Shown: one piece after another, positions 1-8,900 of the stretch
Layout of the letters: each line of letters opens with the position of its first letter
How positions within the stretch are numbered: the first letter of the stretch is position 1
Source of the DNA: Calothrix sp. NIES-2098
GTDB lineage: Bacteria > Cyanobacteriota > Cyanobacteriia > Cyanobacteriales > Nostocaceae
Assembly (NCBI GenBank): GCA_002368175.1
Contig: AP018172.1
Coordinates: forward strand, 7,195,001-7,259,000
Direction of reading: 5' to 3'
Length of the DNA stretch: 64,000 nt
Made by a program: the position numbers and the translations under genes
Notes under the pieces: model-generated
Told to the model about the DNA's origin: nothing
The model's database searches: none
Seen by the model: the letters and a program-made list of their open reading frames with translations, nothing else

Positions 1-283
1 GTTACACCGCTACAGTAGCGCCAAAAGAAAAATTCATTTTATTTCCGTTGGCGAATCATGGTTAAAAGTGACGCAAAATCACCCAATTTAATACCTGTGA
101 TAACCATGACCTCTAGTTTTTTGTGGGCAACCATAATAGAGGCGCTGGGGTTTACCCATAGCAGCAGGAATTTACCCAAAGCTTAGTGACCAGAGTAGCT
201 ATGTGCAGATGCTAAAAAGCTAAATGCTGGCACAAGACGATATCGTTTATTAGTTCGGAGAAAGTAAGGAAATTTTGAGCATA
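1..283. other. Upstream region of the cyAbrB gene, no gene seen
   Basis: No convincing reading frame is present. A small perfect palindrome (CGCTAC-A-GTAGCG) lies at 8-20. A purine-rich Shine-Dalgarno-like stretch (AGTAAGGA) at 263-270 precedes the regulator gene. The region presumably carries its promoter, but I could not identify -35/-10 boxes with confidence. Confidence 0.4.
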
Positions 284-724
284 ATGACTGAAACTGCAAC
301 CGCACCATTAACCGGAAAAGCATTGCTTGCTAAAGTAAAAGAGCTTTCCAATTTACCACGTCGAGAACGAGCAAAGCAGTGCGGCTATTACACGGTCACT
401 AAGAATAATCAAGTTCGTGTTAATCTCACTGATTTTTATGACGCTTTGCTATCGGCTAGAGGAATTCCTCTCAGCCCAGAAGCACCCAAAGATGGTCGGG
501 GTCGCGAACCGACATATCGAGTTAGCGTCCATCAAAATGGTCAAATTGTGATTGGTGCTACATACACCAAAGCAATGGGCTTAAAGCCAGGTGATGAATT
601 TGAAATTAGGCTGGGATACAAGCATATTCACTTGATTCAACTTGGTGAAAGCGACAAAAAATTAACTGCGTCAGATTTGGATGCTGACGAAGTGGACGAC
701 GAAGATTTAGAAGACGAAGAGTAA
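284..724 (+). CDS. AbrB-like transcriptional regulator (cyAbrB family)
   Basis: DNA-binding regulator of the cyanobacterial AbrB family (CalA/cyAbrB type), which in Anabaena and Synechocystis affects nitrogen, carbon and stress genes. The 146-residue protein has a conserved N-terminal region (about residues 9-75) and an AbrB-like swapped-hairpin domain at about 78-122, the C-terminal placement typical of the cyanobacterial family and unlike Bacillus AbrB. A very acidic tail (residues 130-146, mostly Asp/Glu) follows. I chose ATG at 284, 13 bases after an AAGGA motif; an in-frame TTG at 275 is possible but only 4 bases from that motif. The stop is followed at once by a long hairpin (726-790). 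Which paralogue it is (CalA, CalB or other) cannot be decided from the window. Confidence 0.9.
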   Translation: MTETATAPLTGKALLAKVKELSNLPRRERAKQCGYYTVTKNNQVRVNLTDFYDALLSARGIPLSPEAPKDGRGREPTYRVSVHQNGQIVIGATYTKAMGLKPGDEFEIRLGYKHIHLIQLGESDKKLTASDLDADEVDDEDLEDEE

Positions 725-725
725 G

Positions 726-790
726 TTGTTTTAATGATAGGGATAGGTTAAAAGCTGATACTTGATAACTTATCTCTATCAATAAAACAA
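726..790 (+). terminator. Long imperfect hairpin just after the cyAbrB stop codon
   Basis: Arms 726-750 and 766-790 are 25 bases each and complementary except at three positions, with a 15-base loop. It begins two bases after the stop codon. There is no clear U-run on the 3' side, so it may act as an mRNA-stabilising 3' hairpin or a processing site as well as, or instead of, a terminator. Confidence 0.65.
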
Positions 791-851
791 ACTGTGATAT
801 CCGAAAAATACGATGAGACCTCTTGCATAAGTCACTACTTTTAGTAGAGTC

Positions 852-1766
852 TTGACTAAGAATCAAGAAATATATTGTTGCGAGAAGTTAATCGTGTTTT
901 TTGTACCTATTTTAATCACGTTCTTGGAGCCATCAGCGAACACATTACTGGGATTTCTCAAAAATGCACCAGTATTAATTGTTGTGATGGCTTTTTTTAT
1001 TGCCTGGGTATTATGCTGGTTGCCATTAGCAGCAGTCATTGCGATCGCACTCAAATGGAAACCAGGTAAAAGTTTGCCACCAGAGCAAAAGTTACCTTTA
1101 TTAATACCTCTTTATCTATTAGCCCCATTGATTTTATGGGGAATTAGTTCACTAGGGCTAAGATCTTTCTCTGATTACGGCTTAGTTGGTAATCTTTCAA
1201 TTTTTAGTTCTTTGCTCTTAGGTTTTGGCTTAGGAGTAATTAGCTTGGCTATAGTGTTTGCCTGTCAATTCTGGTTGGGTTGGTGCAAATGGCAAGAGTC
1301 GAACAACAAGCTAGTACTATCTAACTTACTACCAATTCCATTAATAGCTTTATTAGTCGGTGCCATAGAAGAACTAATTTTTCGAGGTTTTTTATTTACT
1401 GAATTAAATCGCGAATATCCAGTTTGGTTAGCTGCGGTAATTTCTAGCTTAATTTTTGCCCTTCTACACTTAGTTTGGGAACAACGAGAAACCATACCTC
1501 AACTCCCTGGACTTTGGCTGATGGGAATGGTACTCGTGTTGGCGAGGTTTGCCGATCGCGGTAATTTGGGTCTAGCTTGGGGATTACACGCTGGTTGGGT
1601 ATGGGCGATCGCCACTTTAGATACAGCACAACTAATTACTTATCCCGGTAAAGTATCTGAGTGGTTTACGGGCAAAAACAAAAAACCCCTAGCTGGTTTA
1701 GCTGGAATTATGTGTGTCCTTCTAGCTGGGGCAATTCTCTGGTTATTTCCTCAAATTCCTAAGTAA
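852..1766 (+). CDS. CPBP-family intramembrane glutamic endopeptidase
   Basis: Membrane protein of the CPBP (CAAX protease and bacteriocin-processing, 'Abi') family. Seven or eight hydrophobic segments span about residues 10-300. The family motifs are present: the EE pair with following Arg (E173, E174, R178 in EELIFRGF), H206 in the second motif and H246 in HAGW. These form the predicted intramembrane active site. The 304-residue length is usual for cyanobacterial members. The start is uncertain: the frame opens with TTG at 852, and GTG at 894 is an alternative just before the first hydrophobic segment. The substrate is unknown. It is separated from its neighbours and is probably monocistronic. 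Confidence 0.8.
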   Translation: MTKNQEIYCCEKLIVFFVPILITFLEPSANTLLGFLKNAPVLIVVMAFFIAWVLCWLPLAAVIAIALKWKPGKSLPPEQKLPLLIPLYLLAPLILWGISSLGLRSFSDYGLVGNLSIFSSLLLGFGLGVISLAIVFACQFWLGWCKWQESNNKLVLSNLLPIPLIALLVGAIEELIFRGFLFTELNREYPVWLAAVISSLIFALLHLVWEQRETIPQLPGLWLMGMVLVLARFADRGNLGLAWGLHAGWVWAIATLDTAQLITYPGKVSEWFTGKNKKPLAGLAGIMCVLLAGAILWLFPQIPK

Positions 1767-1877
1767 TAGATAATACATTGGAGCGAAAGCAGTAGTTCAA
1801 ACTCATTTTCAGGGAACACTAATTTCATAGAAACCGCAAGTTTGGTCTGATGCGGATGTGTTTCCTAAACGAAAACG

Positions 1878-2498
1878 ATGATTATTGAGTTATACGGATT
1901 ACCTGGAACTGGGAAATCGACTAATGCAGCTAAACTAGCATCCCTCCTTAAAGGAAGAATTATACGTATTGAGAGACGTAGAGATTTTATCTGGTTTAAC
2001 ATACTTTCGTTTCTAAGACATCCACTAAAGTTTCTTAAGCGGACAGTACGTGCATTCTATGAAGGTGGAAGCAAAGAACTCTTATACTATAAATTCATTA
2101 AAATATTTCTTTATCGCAATGCTGTAGTTGAAAAAGCTAGAACATATCCGATCGCAATTGTCGATGAGGGTCATCTAGGGAACATTCTTTCAGCCTTTGA
2201 AAAGCCCCTATCTAAAGAAATCCTTCTTAAGGAAATAGACTGTTTTGAATTGCCCGATGTTTTACTCAGGTTCACTTTGCCTGAAGATGAGCGAAAGATG
2301 AGACTGAAAAATCGTGGCTTTGTTTCCCGATCCAGCGAATCTGAAGAGTATCATCGACGGTGGGAACAAGCTATGTGTGTAAACGACCAATTGTTAGTCA
2401 TGCTTTTGCCTACACTACCAATCAAATACATCCATGTGGATCGGGATATGACTGTGGATGCATTGTACATTAAGCTCCAGGAACAGCTTCAGGCATAA
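1878..2498 (+). CDS. P-loop NTPase / small-molecule kinase-like protein
   Basis: A 206-residue protein with a textbook Walker A motif at residues 7-15 (GLPGTGKST) right at the N-terminus and a Walker B-like strand ending in D96-E97 (IAIVDEGH). A basic, arginine-rich stretch around residues 30-60 and an Arg-containing lid-like segment near 138-150 fit the nucleoside/nucleotide or polysaccharide-precursor kinase fold. It resembles the orphan ATPases found near glycan-synthesis genes, but no specific substrate can be read from the sequence. ATG at 1878 starts directly on the P-loop strand, so the start is secure. It stands alone, about 110 bases after the CPBP gene. Confidence 0.7.
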   Translation: MIIELYGLPGTGKSTNAAKLASLLKGRIIRIERRRDFIWFNILSFLRHPLKFLKRTVRAFYEGGSKELLYYKFIKIFLYRNAVVEKARTYPIAIVDEGHLGNILSAFEKPLSKEILLKEIDCFELPDVLLRFTLPEDERKMRLKNRGFVSRSSESEEYHRRWEQAMCVNDQLLVMLLPTLPIKYIHVDRDMTVDALYIKLQEQLQA

Positions 2499-2822
2499 TG
2501 TCAATAGAGCTACACACTATGTAACTTACGAGCCTTTGCTTTTAAGTTGATGTGTGCTTAGGTCAAATATTACTACTTTAGGATTGTCCAAGGTCAAGAA
2601 TCCAAAGCTCAAAACAATTTGTTTTGATAGAGTAGGGAAATCCGAATCAGGGTTAGGCGGCAAACAATCCTTTACAGTGCAAGCGATCGCCTCAAGAATG
2701 CCTTTAAAATCCTAAATGGTATTATACCCTCCTACTGTCTTTGAGTTTTTTCTGCAAGACAGGAGGCTAAGGTGTAATAACCACAGGGATCGTTCTGTTA
2801 ATTGCATTGAAAATTACCCATT
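2499..2822. other. Intergenic region with structured htpG leader
   Basis: There is no reading frame. One HIP1-type GCGATCGC site lies near 2684-2691. The distal part, 2718-2782, folds into an extended imperfect hairpin (listed separately) ending about 40 bases before the htpG start. Confidence 0.6.
2718..2782 (+). promoter_or_regulatory. Predicted stem-loop in the htpG 5' leader
   Basis: The outer arms GGTATTATACC (2718-2728) and GGTGTAATAACC (2771-2782) pair. The inner arms CTCCT (2729-2733) with AGGAG (2761-2765) and GTCTT (2737-2741) with AAGAC (2756-2760) continue the stem. There is no U-run on the plus side, which argues against a simple terminator. The position, about 40 bases before the htpG ATG, suggests an mRNA leader element, possibly temperature-responsive; that role is inference only. 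Confidence 0.45.
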
Positions 2823-4814
2823 ATGCTAGAACAAGGCACTATCAGTATTCATACTGAGAATATTTTCCCCATAATCAAGAAGTCTCTCTACTCCGACCAC
2901 CAAATCTTTTTGCGGGAATTGGTATCCAACGCTGTAGACGCCATTCAAAAGCTAAAAATGGTATCTAGGGCTGGGGATTATGCTGGCGATATTGGCGAAC
3001 CAGAAATTGAAATTGTCATAGATAAAAACAACAAAACCCTCTCCATCTCTGATAATGGTATCGGGATGACCGCAGAAGAAGTGAAAAAATACATTAATCA
3101 AGTTGCTTTTTCTAGCGCCGAAGAATTTATTCACAAATATCAAGGGAAATCAGATCAACCCATTATTGGTCACTTCGGTCTTGGTTTCTATTCCTCCTTC
3201 ATGGTGGCGCAAAAAGTCGAAATTGATACTCTCTCCTACCAAGAAGGTGCGCAAGCAGTTCACTGGAGTTGCGATGGTTCTCCAGAATTTACCTTAGATG
3301 AATCATCTCGTACAACTCGCGGTACTACAATTACCCTGACTCTGCAACCTGAAGAAGAAGAATATTTAGAATCAGCACGGATTAAGTCTCTTGTTAAGAC
3401 ATATTGCGACTTCATGCCAGTACCCATCAAGCTGGAAGGTGAAGTCTTAAACAAGCAAAAAGCACCTTGGCGAGAATCTCCTAGTAATCTCAGCAAAGAA
3501 GATTATTTAGAGTTCTATCGCTATCTCTATCCGTTTCAGGAAGAGCCTCTACTTTGGGTACATTTAAATACAGACTATCCCTTCATTATTAATGGGATTT
3601 TATATTTTCCCAAAATGAGACCCGATGTTGATGTGACTAAGGGGCAGATTAAGCTATTTTGCAACCAAGTTTTTGTTAGCGATAACTGCGAAGAAATTAT
3701 CCCACAATTTCTCATGCCAATGCGGGGTGTGATTGATAGCACCGATATTCCGTTGAACGTTTCGCGGAGTGCATTGCAAGGCGATCGCACTGTCCGCAAA
3801 ATTGGCGATTATATTGCTAAGAAGGTGGGCGATCGCCTCAAAGAACTTTACCGTGACAACCGCGAACAATACATTAGTGCTTGGAAAGACCTCGGCACTT
3901 TTGTGAAATTTGGTGTTCTCAATGATGAGAAATTTAAAAAACAAGTCGAAGATATCATCGTTTTCCGCACTACCGCTACCGCTAAAGTTGCCGAAAAAGC
4001 TGCTGCAACTCCAGCTGTTGAAGTACAGTCTTCAGAAGGAGATGTTTGGCAAGATGTCACTCCAACTTCACCCAGTGTAGAAAATTCAGCAACCAGTATT
4101 CCTTACACTACCTTGAAAGAATACTTAGAACGCAACAAAGAACGTCACGAAAACAAGGTTTTCTACTGTACAGATGAAACATCACAAGCTACATATGTAG
4201 AGTTACATAAAAATCAAGGCTTGGAAGTCCTATTTATGGACTCCTTTATCGATACCCACTTCATCAACTTCCTCGAACGGGAATATAAGGATGTTAAATT
4301 TACACGGGTAGACTCCGATTTGGATAATACCCTGTTGGATAAAGATAAAGCTGGGGAAATTGTAGACCCAACAACCAACAAAACTAAGAGTGAGGTAATC
4401 AAAGAACTATTTGAGAAAGCCCTTAACAAACCCAAAGTTAATATCCGTACTGAAGCTTTGAAATCGGATAATCCCCACGGGACACCACCAGCAATGGTAT
4501 TACTACCAGAAATACTGCGTCGCCTGCGGGAAATGAACGCCATGATGCAACAGCAAACCACAGAGTTTCCTGAAGATCATATTTTGCTGGTAAATACTGC
4601 TCACCCTCTAATTCAAAATCTCGCAAATCTCAGCCAAGGTAGTATTATCCAAGGTGATGGTGTCTCTCCTTCAGCGCAACTGGTAAACATGATTTGCCAA
4701 CACGTCTACGATTTAGCGCTCATGTCCCAAAAAGGCTTTGATGGTGAAGGAATGAAATCCTTTGTTGAACGCTCCAATGAAGTTTTAACCAAGCTCACCG
4801 AAAAAGTTAGCTAA
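2823..4814 (+). CDS. htpG: Molecular chaperone HtpG (bacterial Hsp90)
   Basis: Cytosolic ATP-dependent Hsp90 chaperone, important for heat, light and oxidative stress tolerance in cyanobacteria. The 663 residues match the family length. The N-terminal GHKL ATPase domain shows the catalytic-Glu helix (ELVSNAVDA, about residues 32-40), the DNGIGM nucleotide-binding loop (about 79-84) and the GHFGLGFYS lid segment (about 116-124). The middle domain carries the conserved NVSR segment, and a C-terminal dimerisation region follows. An Ala/Ser/Thr-rich stretch around residues 385-425 looks like a variable linker. No strong Shine-Dalgarno motif precedes ATG 2823. A structured leader lies upstream. 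Confidence 0.97.
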   Translation: MLEQGTISIHTENIFPIIKKSLYSDHQIFLRELVSNAVDAIQKLKMVSRAGDYAGDIGEPEIEIVIDKNNKTLSISDNGIGMTAEEVKKYINQVAFSSAEEFIHKYQGKSDQPIIGHFGLGFYSSFMVAQKVEIDTLSYQEGAQAVHWSCDGSPEFTLDESSRTTRGTTITLTLQPEEEEYLESARIKSLVKTYCDFMPVPIKLEGEVLNKQKAPWRESPSNLSKEDYLEFYRYLYPFQEEPLLWVHLNTDYPFIINGILYFPKMRPDVDVTKGQIKLFCNQVFVSDNCEEIIPQFLMPMRGVIDSTDIPLNVSRSALQGDRTVRKIGDYIAKKVGDRLKELYRDNREQYISAWKDLGTFVKFGVLNDEKFKKQVEDIIVFRTTATAKVAEKAAATPAVEVQSSEGDVWQDVTPTSPSVENSATSIPYTTLKEYLERNKERHENKVFYCTDETSQATYVELHKNQGLEVLFMDSFIDTHFINFLEREYKDVKFTRVDSDLDNTLLDKDKAGEIVDPTTNKTKSEVIKELFEKALNKPKVNIRTEALKSDNPHGTPPAMVLLPEILRRLREMNAMMQQQTTEFPEDHILLVNTAHPLIQNLANLSQGSIIQGDGVSPSAQLVNMICQHVYDLALMSQKGFDGEGMKSFVERSNEVLTKLTEKVS

Positions 4815-4918
4815 ATCATCAGGATGGAGAACACCTCAAACCTGCCGATCTAAATCTTCACGCCAAAGCTCTTACAATAGAAAGGTTGTATTGAAATAGT
4901 ACTCTGGAGATACTTGCT

Positions 4919-5155
4919 ATGTCTCGTCGCTGTGAATTAACTGGCAAGAAGGCAAATAATGCTTTCGCAATTTCCCACTCTCATCGCCGTACCAAACGCC
5001 TTCAGCAAGCCAATTTGCAAACTAAACGTGTTTGGTGGGCTGGTGGAAATCGCTGGGTGAAACTCAAGCTATCTACCAAAGCAATCAAAACCTTAGAAAC
5101 CAAAGGTATAGAAGCAATGGCCAAAGAAGCGGGAATTAACCTAAATCATTACTAG
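4919..5155 (+). CDS. rpmB: 50S ribosomal protein L28
   Basis: A 78-residue basic ribosomal protein that binds 23S rRNA in the large subunit. It begins with the characteristic MSRRCELTGKKANNAFAISHSHRRTKR-like N-terminus of bacterial L28 and contains the RVWW segment; length and composition are standard. A GGAGA ribosome site (about 4904-4908) lies 10 bases before ATG, and a -10-like TACAAT lies near 4873. It is monocistronic, as in many cyanobacteria. The Zn-binding cysteines of some L28 forms are absent apart from the single N-terminal Cys. Confidence 0.97.
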   Translation: MSRRCELTGKKANNAFAISHSHRRTKRLQQANLQTKRVWWAGGNRWVKLKLSTKAIKTLETKGIEAMAKEAGINLNHY

Positions 5156-5245
5156 ACTGATGTGTATATCGTATTAACTTGAGTTCGATCTATTGAACGA
5201 AACCCCTCTCCCTACAACAGAGCTACTGTGTACACACAAGTCCTA

Positions 5246-5300
5246 TCGCTCTCAAGGCTAGAAGCCTGGGGCTATAGGAACAAAATCCGTCTCCGCAGAT
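5246..5300. repeat. Degenerate interspersed repeat (GCCTGGGGCTATAGGAACA type)
   Basis: The segment containing AGAAGCCTGGGGCTATAGG followed by AACAAAATCCG belongs to a family of short intergenic repeats common in Nostocales. A related copy with an intact hairpin is at about 51400-51460. This copy has lost most of the downstream palindrome. Confidence 0.55.
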
Positions 5301-5385
5301 CAAATGCTAAAACCTTCTCAAACAAGGCATTAACTCCCAACCTAAATTATTAGGTTTGTTCGGAGCTTGAAAATACTTACTTTGC

Positions 5386-5415
5386 AACCTCTCCAAAATG
5401 GGGAGGTTTTACTTT
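5386..5415 (+). terminator. Rho-independent terminator
   Basis: Stem AACCTCTCC (5386-5394) pairs with GGGGAGGTT (5400-5408) around a 5-base loop and is followed by a T-rich tail. It may end a read-through transcript of rpmB or a small RNA from the 5160-5385 interval. Confidence 0.75.
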
Positions 5416-5830
5416 ACTTAACATTATTTTATAAATTACTGATATGTTTTCTTTAACAAGTGGGTAATATAAGCTTACTCTGCTGGTAACAACTTCATAA
5501 AGTTACCTTCAGATGCGGTAAGTTTCTACAAAGTTAATGTAAAGATAAAAAGGGATTTTCCTAACCAGCTATGAATTAAATAATTTTGCAAAGTTCAGTA
5601 TTTTCCTGATAAAAACGGAAAGCTGACCCATGATATAAATCGGACAAATCATACTCTTTTATTGTTAACGAGAAAGACTTCAAATCTACATTCTCTAAAA
5701 CCTAAATTCTTTATATTTTGAGCATTTTGTTAGCCATAAATATGCAAATTAAATGCATATTGTTTTTGTGTGCTTTAGAGGACTCAAAATCTTTCCATCT
5801 AGCTAAATAAGAAAGTCACGGCTTCTCTCT

Positions 5831-5839
5831 GGGTATACT
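5831..5839 (+). promoter_or_regulatory. Putative SigJ-type (J-box-like) promoter element for hpsA
   Basis: GGGTATACT lies 71 bases before the hpsA ATG. From memory, hormogonium genes under the sigma factor SigJ in Nostoc punctiforme carry a J-box close to GGGAATACT; this differs at one base. I saw no comparably good match before the other hps genes. Confidence 0.45.
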
Positions 5840-5909
5840 TAAAAGCTGCCTTGCCCATAGGAAATCAATTTTCATCAAAGTAACAAAATACTTGACAGGA
5901 AAGCAAAAA

Positions 5910-8900
5910 ATGATTAAAAAACGCCATCTAGTCAAGGCTCAAAAATTTGTTCAACAAATTTGCAAGCAGTCTATTTCTGCAATTAAAAAGCAAATAATTT
6001 GGCTACTCAGGACTCTTTTTCAAACAAGGAAAAGACGCAACTCTGTAAATGCTGGTTTTGTCTTGCCAACAGTGGCAATGGTAGCACTGGTAGTCGTGCT
6101 GCTAACTACTGCGATTTTATTTAGGTCTTTTGAACGCTCCAAAAATGCCAGCAACGTTAGAGTAAATGAGGCTGTTCTTAATGCCACAGCTCCAGCTATC
6201 GATCGGGCTAAATCGAAATTAAATAAACTATTAACCGACAGTCGATTACCACGAGCAACACCTACAGATACAGCCTTAGAAAGTGCTTTCAATTCCTACA
6301 TCAATGAATATACATTGGGAGATGAAACACAACTTAAATTAATTAGTGGCACTGACAATCTCTTCTCAGCATGGAGATACCCTGTAGATACCGATAATAA
6401 CGGTCTATTTGATAGCTACACCCTGTATGGAATTTACTTCAAAAATCCTCCTGTCAGTAATGGCGCATATACTCGCGCTAGAAATTCTCTAGAAGCCAGA
6501 ACTCCACCTATGACTGGTGGTGGAGCAGGTGATGCTTGTAAAGATACTAATGGCACTAGTGCGACTTTAGTTGGTAGCTCTGGCTGGTTTAAGATTGGCA
6601 GTAAGTTAAAGAAAGCTTTTTTTGTTTACACAGCCAATGTTCCAATTACTGACAGCGGTACTCTCCCTACAGGATATGAGCGTTACAAAGGTAATAAAGG
6701 CTTCTCGGCAATAGAATACCAACAGGAGCGCGTGCAACTTCCTCTGGTTAATAATGCTGTTGTTTATGAGGACGATCTAGAACTTACGCCTGGTGGTAAC
6801 TTTAAACTGAATGGACGAATTATTACTAACAGCAACTTCCTCACTGGTGCCAAAAATCTGACAGATAAGGCTGTTACACTCTATCAAATTAGCAGTAAAG
6901 ATTCCTGTTTCTATGAAGCCGACAATGCCAAAATTATTATTGGTGGGAATTTAGGTGCAGGTGCTTTTAACAGTAGCAGCGATCGCGAACAAGGCACAGT
7001 AGCACACCTATTTAACGGCAAAGGAACCAATCCGGTTATAGACAACAACAATAATACCAAAAGTCAAAAATCTGTCACTGAAGCGCCGAACAATATCGCA
7101 TACAACAGCTTGGCTTATGCAGAGCGTATCAATCGCTTAGTTGATGTTCAAATGGGTAATGCAATATCTACCGATCCGCAAGAAGTTGTAGACAGCATTA
7201 CCAAAAAGAAAACAGCTCTTGGTTTAGCAACAAGTTATACTCAGTCCGATTCCATACGTCGTCAATATTTAGAAATTTACTTTAAACGGCGCACCCGTCG
7301 GGTATCTTATGCAGAAGTTGCTTTGGGAGGAGATGCTTTAGGAGATTACAAAGTTGGGGGTAGTAAAGCTAGCGATGTGGTGAAAGGAAGCAACGATACA
7401 TTACGTCCAGACGATCCTTGGATTTACCCCTTTGCAGCCAGTGATAATACAAGTAAGAGTGCTAGTGGTATCACTTATTCAAATTTAACACTCAATATTA
7501 GCAGTAGTAAACTGCTACCTAGTGCAACCAAACCAACAAAGCTGGAAAAAGAGCTGCAAGGTAATGAACAGAAATTAGGCGATCGCATTTCAGTTGGTAA
7601 TAATCTCCCTGAATTGTGGTGGAATGGAACCAAGTTTGTTGGCCCAAACAAGGAAGACACCCAGAATCTCAGTAGTACTTACTGGGATGACCCTACTGAC
7701 ACTGACGCCAATAACATTCGTACTCGCCACAGTCAGATTCAGCAACTGGCTGATTTAGGTTCCATAGAACGAGATGGAGAATGGGAACTCGCAGCAGCAA
7801 AAGTTCCAGCGCCACAAGAAGCTGTTGGTGGTTTGCGGGTTGTTACTGGTGCAGGAATTTACTTACCCAAAGATTACACATCCGCAGGCAAAACTGGTGA
7901 CACTAACTTTGCTACCGCTAGTGCCAGCACTGAAATAACAAACACTTGGTCTGATATGATGCCAGTGCCTTCGGCAGCATATATGGCAGCAACGACAACG
8001 TTTACGCCCTATCCCTTCTACGATCCACTGCTGACATATACATTACCCAAGCCTACTGAGTATCAACCATACTTGAAGATGCGGGCAACAGCAGTTTATC
8101 ACTACAAAGACGATCCGACAAACTATAGCGCCACAAATCCCAAACCGATCGCTTGTGTTAGTAGCTATTACGATCCTACTAACAGCACTACAGCTCAAAA
8201 TATCACCACGTTCGCAAGTAAGACATTACCTACGCCCACGAATGCTAGCGGTTTATCTAACAACGGCGTAGTTTACGATGTCCCCAGCAACTTCGATACG
8301 TCTCTCACTACTTATCAATCCGCACTAAACTACCAAGCCTTATTAAAATATCCCAATGGACGTTGGGTGAACGAGCCACTCAAAAATGCTTTAGCAAAAA
8401 CAGCTGCAAATCGTACTCTTTCAGACAAGTCTGCCATTCATGCGGCAATTTGCGCTCTGCAAATTTTAGACGGCACACTTTCAGTTCAAGCAACACCTAA
8501 GATTCCTCACGGTGCTATCAAAGAAATCACCTTTTTAGATGGAAGGCAAGTTAAGGCAATTGACGCCACTACAGGAAGTAAAAATTATGACCTTGCTAAA
8601 AAGAATCGACAACCATTTGAAATTCGCGCCACAGTCTTAGACCTTAACTTACTGCGGGGCAAAACAGTCGGGCCAACAGGGCAAGGAACATCACAAGAGT
8701 ATTTACTACCTAATAGCGGTATTATCTATGCCACTCGTGATGATGCGCTGCTAGATAGTAGTGACAGTTCATCACTTATTTCACCTGTAGACTTTAAGCT
8801 CGATCCGACTCGCCGACCGAACGGTATTATGTTGGTCAATGGTTCCGAACTAGTACGTGAAAATAATTATCGAGATGCAGAGAAAGGGCTGATTTTAGCT

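Larger units (their letters stand above)
5156..5909. other. Long intergenic region upstream of hpsA
   Basis: About 750 bases without a supported gene. It contains a degraded interspersed repeat (about 5246-5300), a factor-independent terminator (5386-5415) and AT-rich DNA. A -10-like element for hpsA lies at 5831-5839. The terminator is 230 bases beyond rpmB, so a short untranslated transcript may end there. Confidence 0.6.
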
